This document shows, in pieces, positions 5,075 through 9,233 of a DNA stretch of 9,233 nucleotides. Origin of the DNA: Candidatus Nitrosocosmicus sp. (GTDB taxonomy: Archaea > Thermoproteota > Nitrososphaeria > Nitrososphaerales > Nitrososphaeraceae); contig JAKDMR010000063.1 in assembly GCA_030452275.1 (NCBI GenBank), positions 1 through 9,233 of the forward strand, read 5' to 3'. The notes under the pieces were generated by a model. It was not told the DNA's origin. It searched no databases and worked only from the letters and a program-made list of their open reading frames with translations. How positions within the stretch are numbered: position 1 is the first letter of the stretch; the number at the start of each line of letters is the position of its first letter. The position numbers and the translations under genes are program-made.

Positions 5075-6025
5075 TTGGACTTGAGTACCCAAGAAGTATA
5101 CGAGAAGATAAAGGAGCATCAAATCATAAACAAAGAGAAAGAAGAGTCAATTCTTCAAGCCTCTAAAGTGCCTAAGTTAGGCATGTTATTGGTAGATACT
5201 GTTTTTGATACCGAATCCGCAATCAAAGATGCTCAAAAAAGAACATGGTACAACATAAAAGTGAAATCAGAATTCAACATTTCTCAGGAAAAAACGCAAG
5301 AACTCCTGGAGAGTTTTATCGGTACAAATGTTACACTGGTAATATTTCACGTAGATCTTGTAGGCTCTACAGATCTTTCAATGAATTTACCTCTTAAACG
5401 ATTAATACCAATAATACAGGCATTTACTCAAGAAATGTCTCTGGTTATAGAGGCTTATGGCGGATATGTCTTTAAGTATGTTGGAGACGCAATATTGTCT
5501 TTCTTTTTTACAGAAAAGGATAATGTGTATCTTCCATGTACTAACGCTGTTAGCTGTGCCTATTCTATGGTAAAGGTTGTTCAAGAAGGCATGAACAGGA
5601 TTTTAGAAGCAAATGGTTATCCTGATTTAGGTATAAGGATTGGCATCGATATAGGAGAAAATGCAATAGTCCAATATGGTTTAAGACCTGAGGCAGTAAC
5701 CACTACTAATAAAAATCTACGTGATACGAATACAAAGAAACCTAATGATTTATCTAATCCAGATGGTATTAACGACGAAAAAAATAATGTTAATGTTATT
5801 GTACATAAAAAACCACACTTGGATATTCTAGGATATACGATAAACATTGCTTCAAAAATGACAAATTTTGCTAAACCAAATCAAATAATAATAGGAGAAG
5901 AAGTTTATCTAAATCTTGATGCGAAAACCAAAAGAAAATTCAAGAACCTAGATATTGGAAATACAGGATGGATTTATATAAATAACTCAACTGGAAATAC
6001 TTATGAATTATTTGTAAGTAATTAA
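5075..6025 (+). CDS. Class III adenylate/guanylate cyclase-type protein
   Basis: This 316-residue soluble protein has an unrecognised helical N-terminus (1-85) and a class III nucleotidyl cyclase domain (about 86-315), which would turn ATP or GTP into a cyclic nucleotide and pyrophosphate. Visible residues: first metal-binding Asp94 in F-H-V-D-L-V-G-S-T, second metal-binding Asp138 in F-K-Y-V-G-D-A-I, and Lys134 and Asp250 at the base-recognition positions, which favours adenine. Asn257 of T-I-N-I-A-S-K is the conserved transition-state Asn. The position four residues later, usually Arg, is Lys261, so activity may be altered. A hydrophilic Asn/Lys/Asp-rich insert of about 40 residues (about 206-247) interrupts the domain before the D-I-L-G-Y strand. 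The start is TTG at 5075, because no in-frame ATG precedes Met36 and a stop lies upstream at 5045-5047. TTG at 5081 is also possible. It appears monocistronic, with no cyclic-nucleotide-binding neighbour. Confidence 0.88.
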   Translation: MDLSTQEVYEKIKEHQIINKEKEESILQASKVPKLGMLLVDTVFDTESAIKDAQKRTWYNIKVKSEFNISQEKTQELLESFIGTNVTLVIFHVDLVGSTDLSMNLPLKRLIPIIQAFTQEMSLVIEAYGGYVFKYVGDAILSFFFTEKDNVYLPCTNAVSCAYSMVKVVQEGMNRILEANGYPDLGIRIGIDIGENAIVQYGLRPEAVTTTNKNLRDTNTKKPNDLSNPDGINDEKNNVNVIVHKKPHLDILGYTINIASKMTNFAKPNQIIIGEEVYLNLDAKTKRKFKNLDIGNTGWIYINNSTGNTYELFVSN

Positions 6026-6318
6026 ATTCTAATCATTTCTTTCAATATTTATGTTGTATAATATTATCTACTCAAATATTTATATTGTAGCAGATCCCAT
6101 ATACCTCATGGATTCGATCATGCATCATATTGAATATTTTTGTAGAGAATCCAATAGGTCAATTCGAATTATAGAATAAAGGATAAAAGCATGATTCAAT
6201 CAATAATCTCGTTTGAGTTCTACAAAAGATCTGAAAATGATCATGTGGTGATAAGAATAATAAGAAATATTGCATTAATTTTTTTCAATATGAAAAGTAT
6301 TTCCAAATTATACGAAGA
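6026..6318. other. Intergenic region, one doubtful 43-residue frame
   Basis: The spacer is AT-rich. The only open frame of note starts at ATG 6191 and ends at TAA 6320-6322 (43 residues, with hydrophobic V-V-I-R-I-I-R-N-I-A-L-I-F-F near its middle), preceded by AAAGGAT. It overlaps the 3' end of the opposite-strand pseudogene by four bases and has no recognised relatives, so I do not call it as a gene. Confidence 0.5.
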
Positions 6319-6682
6319 CTAAATCTTAAAATCCGGAACTTGATAACCTCTTCTCTCAGGTAACGTTTCAAAAGAGGATTTGAGTTTTTCAACCAAACCA
6401 GATAAAAGACGATTATCTGCTTGATAGAAATTATCCCGGTCTTCTTTAGGCTCCCAAAAAAGTAAGGACTATAGATTCTGAAGGGTATTCTAAACTGTCC
6501 ATTACTATAAACCCATTCATCTTGCTTTCTTGTGGTTAAATCTCTCTAAAAAACTCTAAAATCGCCTTTATACTATCGTCTCTTTTACCATGTTTAAGCA
6601 GAACTTTATTATGTTTTACCTATTGCATTATATCCTTTGTATTTTAAACTTCAAAATAACCATCGCTTATAATTAAAACCAT
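6319..6682 (-). pseudogene. Decayed antibiotic-biosynthesis-monooxygenase-like gene
   Basis: The minus strand holds a protein of about 121 codons broken by four lesions. From ATG 6682 it reads M-V-L-I-I-S-D-G-Y-F-E-V, then TAA (6644-6646), N-T-K-D-I-M-Q, TAG (6620-6622), V-K-H-N-K-V-L-L-K-H-G-K-R-D-D-S and on through E-F-F-R-E-I, then TAA (6536-6538), then G-F-I-V-M-D-S-L-E-Y-P-S-E-S-I-V-L-T-F. At a six-base A run (6456-6461 on the plus strand) one extra base shifts the frame, and the next frame continues W-E-P-K-E-D-R-D-N-F-Y-Q-A-D to Y-Q-V-P-D-F-K-I and a stop at 6319-6321. The segment I-V-L-T-F-W-E-x-K-E-D-x-x-x-F is typical of ABM ferredoxin-like-fold proteins, and the rebuilt length is close to that family. 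ABM members include small cofactor-free monooxygenases and haem-degrading enzymes, so the ancestral substrate cannot be named. The relic is certain, the family less so. Confidence 0.85.
6666..6673 (+). promoter_or_regulatory. TATA-like element before the 61-residue ORF
   Basis: CTTATAAT is centred about 21 bases before the ATG at 6690, slightly close for a leaderless start. It overlaps the start of the divergent pseudogene and may be coincidental. Confidence 0.25.
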
Positions 6683-6689
6683 TCGTCAC

Positions 6690-6875
6690 ATGACTACTTT
6701 CACAAGGGATTATTACTGCGAACAAGGCAGTAGTTCAGATCTTGGCGTTTTATTTGATGAAGTAAAAAGTAATGGATTGATTAAATACATATTGAGATTC
6801 AAAACCGCGTTGCTAGATTATTATCGCCTAGACCCATTCAAAAATTACAATATAAATCGTAAAATTAGTAAATAG
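6690..6875 (+). CDS. Doubtful 61-residue ORF
   Basis: No family is recognised. The frame runs from ATG 6690 to TAG 6873-6875 and includes plausible segments such as S-D-L-G-V-L-F-D-E-V-K-S-N-G-L-I and R-F-K-T-A-L-L-D-Y-Y-R-L-D-P, ending in a basic tail (N-R-K-I-S-K). It has no signal peptide, no membrane segment and one Cys. It lies between a pseudogene and the sugar dehydrogenase and starts 8 bases from the start of the divergent pseudogene. It could be a real small protein, a fragment of a lost gene or a chance frame. Nothing recognisable appears in the other frames. Confidence 0.3.
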   Translation: MTTFTRDYYCEQGSSSDLGVLFDEVKSNGLIKYILRFKTALLDYYRLDPFKNYNINRKISK

Positions 6876-6878
6876 TTC

Positions 6879-6886
6879 TTTATATA
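6879..6886 (+). promoter_or_regulatory. TATA box for the sugar dehydrogenase
   Basis: TTTATATA is centred about 28 bases before TTG 6911, supporting that start with almost no leader. A second match, ATATAAAT (about 6921-6928), lies about 31 bases before ATG 6956 and would support that start instead. Confidence 0.45.
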
Positions 6887-6910
6887 GTATGTTATTTAAT
6901 AGTTTTTGCA

Positions 6911-8488
6911 TTGATAATCCATATAAATGCAAAATTTTGTATTAACCGCAATATTATGACGATCGTATTATTTGGACTAATACTTTTGTCAGTAGTTCCG
7001 GGGATGTTTAGTAGTTTTTATGCAACTACCACCGCCACTAATATTGTTCAAACTGTAATGGCACAAGGAGAAGATCCATTTCCTTTGATTAATGAAACTT
7101 TAACACCAGCACAACAGCAAGCTCGTGAGCAACTTTTGAATAATGAGGGTTTATCAGTAAATGCATTAGCAAGAAATCTTAGTGCTCCTTTAAACCTTCT
7201 TTATGGGCCTGATGATGCACTCTGGATCACAGAAAGGGTAGGAAAGGACATTTTACGAGTAGACCCAACCAATGGTACAAAGCTTAGCACTCTGCCTATC
7301 CCTAACGCTAACCAATCTAAGGGCCAGGATGGTGTTCTGGGAATGGCATTTGACCCCGACTTTGCCAACACACATCATATTTATGTTGCCTATACCTATG
7401 AGCAAGACTCTCGTAGTGAAGGAGGAGTACCTGAGCTCAAAACCAAAATTACTCGGTTCACATACGATCCGTCTATTAACAATATTAGTAGGCCATTAGA
7501 CCTAATTAGTGGTCTTTCAGGAAGCGGTGATCATAATTCAGGACGTATGATATTTGGACTTGATGGCAAGCTTTACTATACCATAGGAGACCAAGGTAAA
7601 AACCAACTGGCTTTAGCCTGTTTGAACAACATGGCACAGCATCTTCCAACCGCTGAAGAGGTGGCAGCCGAGAATTGGAGTACATATGAAGGCAAAGTAC
7701 TTCGCATGAATCCAGATGGCTCAATCCCTGAAGACAACCCGGTCATTAATGGAGTCCAAAGTCACGTCTACACATATGGTCACCGTAATGCCCAAGGTAT
7801 AGCAGTTGGCCCTACAGGTGATATCTACGTTGCAGAGCATGGTGATAATTCTGATGACGAAGTTAACCGTTTGATAGCAGGCGGAAACTATGGATGGCCC
7901 TATGTATCAGGCTATAATGACGACAAAGCATATCAGTACTATAACTGGTCGGCTGCAGAGAACTGTAGTGAGCTAACATTTAATGATGTTGCACCTGCGC
8001 CCGCTGGCGTAACCGTAAAAAATGAAAGTCAATTCAACGCAACAAATTTCGTCCCTCCAATCCAAACGTTTTACACGGTAGATAAAGGTTTTAACTTTAC
8101 AGAGGCAGCCAAGTCATGCGGAGAGATGGCATCTACATGCTATCCAACCGTTGCACCGTCAAGCTTGCGTCTTTATACTTCAGATGTTTTTCCAGGATGG
8201 GAGAATAACTTACTAATGACTACATTAAAGGCAGGTAAGATCTTTAAAATAACTTTAGGCGATAACGGTACGGCCGTATCAGGTGAGCCAGAAGAACTCT
8301 TCCGCTCAGAGAATCGTTACCGTGACATGGCCTTTGGTCCGGATGGAAGTACCATTTATGTAATTACGGACATGAGAGGTCCAGTACAAGCCATGAAAGA
8401 CGGCCCAATCACGCCGACCTTAACTCTGTGGAGCCCGGGCGCGCTCCTAGCATTCAAGTATGTGGGAGGCAACTCGACTATACAGTAG
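6911..8488 (+). CDS. Exported PQQ-dependent sugar dehydrogenase (soluble glucose dehydrogenase type)
   Basis: A GSDH-family six-bladed beta-propeller (PF07995) that would oxidise an aldose or other sugar using PQQ and calcium outside the membrane. It aligns along its length with Acinetobacter calcoaceticus soluble glucose dehydrogenase (GdhB). Equivalents of that enzyme's key residues are Gln139 (Q76), base His208 in D-H-N-S-G-R (H144), Gln228 (Q168), Arg292-Asn293 in H-R-N-A-Q-G (R228-N229), Thr413 (T348), Lys440 (K377) and Arg469/Arg471 in N-R-Y-R-D (R406/R408). Cys403 and Cys410 match its disulfide. Two substrate-site aromatics differ: Ser408 for Tyr343 and Tyr411 for Trp346, so specificity is probably not the same. 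The signal peptide has its core at about 16-33 and cleavage near V-M-A/Q (after Ala51). The start is TTG 6911, which supplies basic residues Lys8 and Arg13, or ATG 6956 (Met16). GC is visibly above that of its neighbours. No PQQ biosynthesis gene is in the window. Confidence 0.95.
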   Translation: MIIHINAKFCINRNIMTIVLFGLILLSVVPGMFSSFYATTTATNIVQTVMAQGEDPFPLINETLTPAQQQAREQLLNNEGLSVNALARNLSAPLNLLYGPDDALWITERVGKDILRVDPTNGTKLSTLPIPNANQSKGQDGVLGMAFDPDFANTHHIYVAYTYEQDSRSEGGVPELKTKITRFTYDPSINNISRPLDLISGLSGSGDHNSGRMIFGLDGKLYYTIGDQGKNQLALACLNNMAQHLPTAEEVAAENWSTYEGKVLRMNPDGSIPEDNPVINGVQSHVYTYGHRNAQGIAVGPTGDIYVAEHGDNSDDEVNRLIAGGNYGWPYVSGYNDDKAYQYYNWSAAENCSELTFNDVAPAPAGVTVKNESQFNATNFVPPIQTFYTVDKGFNFTEAAKSCGEMASTCYPTVAPSSLRLYTSDVFPGWENNLLMTTLKAGKIFKITLGDNGTAVSGEPEELFRSENRYRDMAFGPDGSTIYVITDMRGPVQAMKDGPITPTLTLWSPGALLAFKYVGGNSTIQ

Positions 8489-8513
8489 GCACAATATCTT
8501 TAACCCCTTCCAA

Positions 8514-8522
8514 CCCTTTTTC
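8514..8522 (+). terminator. Pyrimidine-rich terminator candidate after the sugar dehydrogenase
   Basis: A C/T-rich stretch ending in five T bases begins about 25 bases after the stop codon, with no hairpin. It fits T-rich archaeal termination but is not a strong example. Confidence 0.3.
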
Positions 8523-8539
8523 TATACCATAAAACCATA

Positions 8540-8814
8540 AAACAAGACATCATAAAAAATTATACTTTCTTTCGGTGGGCAGATGAAGGTTGGATTAAAC
8601 TTGTATTAAGAATTTGATAATCTCTCATAAATGGAAGGTAGATGGTAATAATGTGGTTTTATACGAGATGGCTGGAAATACCGATTCTTTTATGATTATT
8701 TGAATTAAGATTTTTTTAATCCGATGATGCCATTCACCGTTCGAATGAATCTTTGATAGAATTACTAATGATTTAGAATATGGCCTTGTCCGATTTTATG
8801 AAATCGAAATTTAG
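8540..8814 (+). pseudogene. Shattered coding relic, family unknown
   Basis: Four protein-like pieces follow each other in changing frames. Piece one (about 8540-8614) reads D-I-I-K-N-Y-T-F-F-R-W-A-D-E-G-W-I-K-L-V and ends at TGA 8615-8617. Piece two (8614-8700) reads L-I-I-S-H-K-W-K-V-D-G-N-N-V-V-L-Y-E-M and ends at TGA 8701-8703. Piece three (8720-8757 and on) reads S-D-D-A-I-H-R-S-N-E-S-L-I-E. Piece four (8761-8811) reads I-T-N-D-L-E-Y-G-L-V-R-F-Y-E-I-E-I and ends at TAG 8812-8814. The order, same strand and even spacing suggest one gene of about 90-100 codons destroyed by at least three indels. I found no start codon and do not recognise the family. Any one piece could be chance, but together they are hard to explain otherwise. 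Confidence 0.55.
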
Positions 8815-8847
8815 ATAGGCAGGTTATTCTTTCATTTCCCTTTAGTT

Positions 8848-8857
8848 ACATATTTTA
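8848..8857 (+). promoter_or_regulatory. Possible TATA box for the HTH regulator
   Basis: TACATATTTT is centred about 23-29 bases before the candidate TTG starts (8875 and 8881), consistent with a leaderless message from either. The match is moderate. Confidence 0.3.
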
Positions 8858-8874
8858 GTCGTGATTGTGTCTAG

Positions 8875-9111
8875 TTGTTATTGTCCCTTAAAGAAGATTT
8901 AATCGTAAAGATACTAGAAATCTCTAAAGAAGGCATCGCAAAATCAAAAATTTTTGAATCTTTAACTTATGTCTCTAAAAGTCAAATTAACAGAACATTA
9001 GCCTACATAGTGGATAATCGTATGTTACAATTTACAGAAACTAATTTACAATATATAACAACTGATAAAGGACTTTCGTATCTTGAAGATAGATATGACC
9101 AAAAACTATAA
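8875..9111 (+). CDS. Small winged-helix transcriptional regulator (HTH_45/ArnR1-like)
   Basis: This 78-residue protein is essentially one winged helix-turn-helix domain of the type annotated HTH_45 (PF14947) in archaea. Residues 4-19 form the first helix (L-K-E-D-L-I-V-K-I-L-E-I), 20-30 the second (G-I-A-K-S-K-I-F-E-S-L), 33-48 the recognition helix (V-S-K-S-Q-I-N-R-T-L-A-Y-I), and 49-65 the wing, ending in the typical Y-I-T-T-D-K-G-L-S-Y-L-E. It would bind DNA, probably as a dimer. Target genes are unknown, although its own promoter and the palindrome near the cyclase are possible sites. The frame is preceded directly by a TAG stop (8872-8874) and contains no ATG until Met50, so the start must be TTG at 8875 or 8881. 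It stands alone after a pseudogene with a T-run following it. Confidence 0.85.
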   Translation: MLLSLKEDLIVKILEISKEGIAKSKIFESLTYVSKSQINRTLAYIVDNRMLQFTETNLQYITTDKGLSYLEDRYDQKL

Positions 9112-9134
9112 TCCTCTAGCACCCAAAAATTGCA

Positions 9135-9140
9135 TTTTTT
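9135..9140 (+). terminator. T-run terminator candidate after the HTH regulator
   Basis: Six T bases lie 23 bases after the stop codon of the regulator gene, fitting intrinsic archaeal termination. Confidence 0.4.
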
Positions 9141-9177
9141 GAAATATCTCAGGTAACAGAACATTCCATCCATATCC

Positions 9178-9185
9178 TATATATA
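9178..9185 (+). promoter_or_regulatory. TATA-like element at the window end
   Basis: TATATATA near the right edge could drive a plus-strand gene beginning about 30 or more bases downstream, near or beyond the window end. The motif is symmetric, so orientation cannot be told from it. Confidence 0.25.
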
Positions 9186-9233
9186 CCATTTAACACAAGT
9201 AAATAAACAAAGTTTATAGCTAGTGTGGTTGCA

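Noticed and set aside
5402..5847. Two minus-strand frames (5402-5584 and 5617-5847)
   Set aside because: Both lie antisense within the cyclase catalytic domain, whose motifs prove the plus-strand reading.
6191..6322. 43-residue plus-strand frame with AAAGGAT upstream
   Set aside because: Too short, no recognisable relatives, and it overlaps the end of the ABM-like pseudogene. Recorded under the intergenic entry only.
7272..7724. Plus-strand frame 7272-7499 and minus-strand frame 7506-7724
   Set aside because: Both lie inside the strongly conserved sugar dehydrogenase and are out-of-frame shadows.
9112..9233. Minus-strand frame of about 60 codons from the ATG at about 9173 running into the HTH gene
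   Set aside because: It is antisense to the HTH regulator, whose domain is recognisable, and the TATA-like element is too close to its start codon.

Overview
The window most likely comes from an ammonia-oxidising archaeon of the Nitrososphaeria (Thaumarchaeota), perhaps of the Nitrososphaera/Nitrosocosmicus type. The grounds are: AT-rich DNA, TATA-box-like elements about 25-30 bases before starts with few clear Shine-Dalgarno sites, frequent TTG starts, secreted proteins whose signal peptides end in A-x-A-Q, and a set of families common in that lineage (a small HTH_45/ArnR1-like regulator, a soluble histidine kinase with a TrmB/PLD-like sensor, a CHRD protein, a DUF5678-like relic). The lineage is inferred from gene style. 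There is no rRNA or tRNA gene in the window to confirm it.

Layout. 1-2600: a possible Cys/His-rich small protein (7-237), a tiny exported Met-rich peptide with a duplicated N-M-T-M-S-M-D-N block (607-813), a possible decayed ORF broken by a 17-bp tandem duplication (992-1308), and a divergent pair of predicted secreted proteins: a CHRD protein on the minus strand (to 1966) and an RskA-like extracytoplasmic protein on the plus strand (2106-2588). 2776-5000: a soluble histidine kinase on the minus strand, then an intergenic zone with a possible 45-codon ORF and a clear relic of a DUF5678-type gene (4545-4777). 5000-6025: a class III nucleotide cyclase behind a 14-bp palindrome and a TATA box. 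6026-6900: a decayed minus-strand gene resembling an antibiotic-biosynthesis-monooxygenase protein (6319-6682), then a doubtful 61-residue ORF. 6911-8488: the best-conserved gene, an exported PQQ-dependent soluble-glucose-dehydrogenase-type enzyme with visibly higher GC. 8489-9233: another shattered coding relic (8540-8814) and a small winged-helix regulator (8875-9111).

No operon or multi-gene system is evident. Genes are separated by long spacers and seem to be transcribed singly. Two signalling proteins (kinase and cyclase), one regulator and four or five exported proteins suggest an accessory region concerned with the cell surface and environment sensing. The strongest unexpected features are three convincing pseudogenes and one weaker one within about 8 kb, and the glucose-dehydrogenase-like enzyme, which keeps its cofactor and catalytic residues but has changed two substrate-facing aromatics. 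I found no CRISPR array, insertion sequence, RNA gene or defence system.
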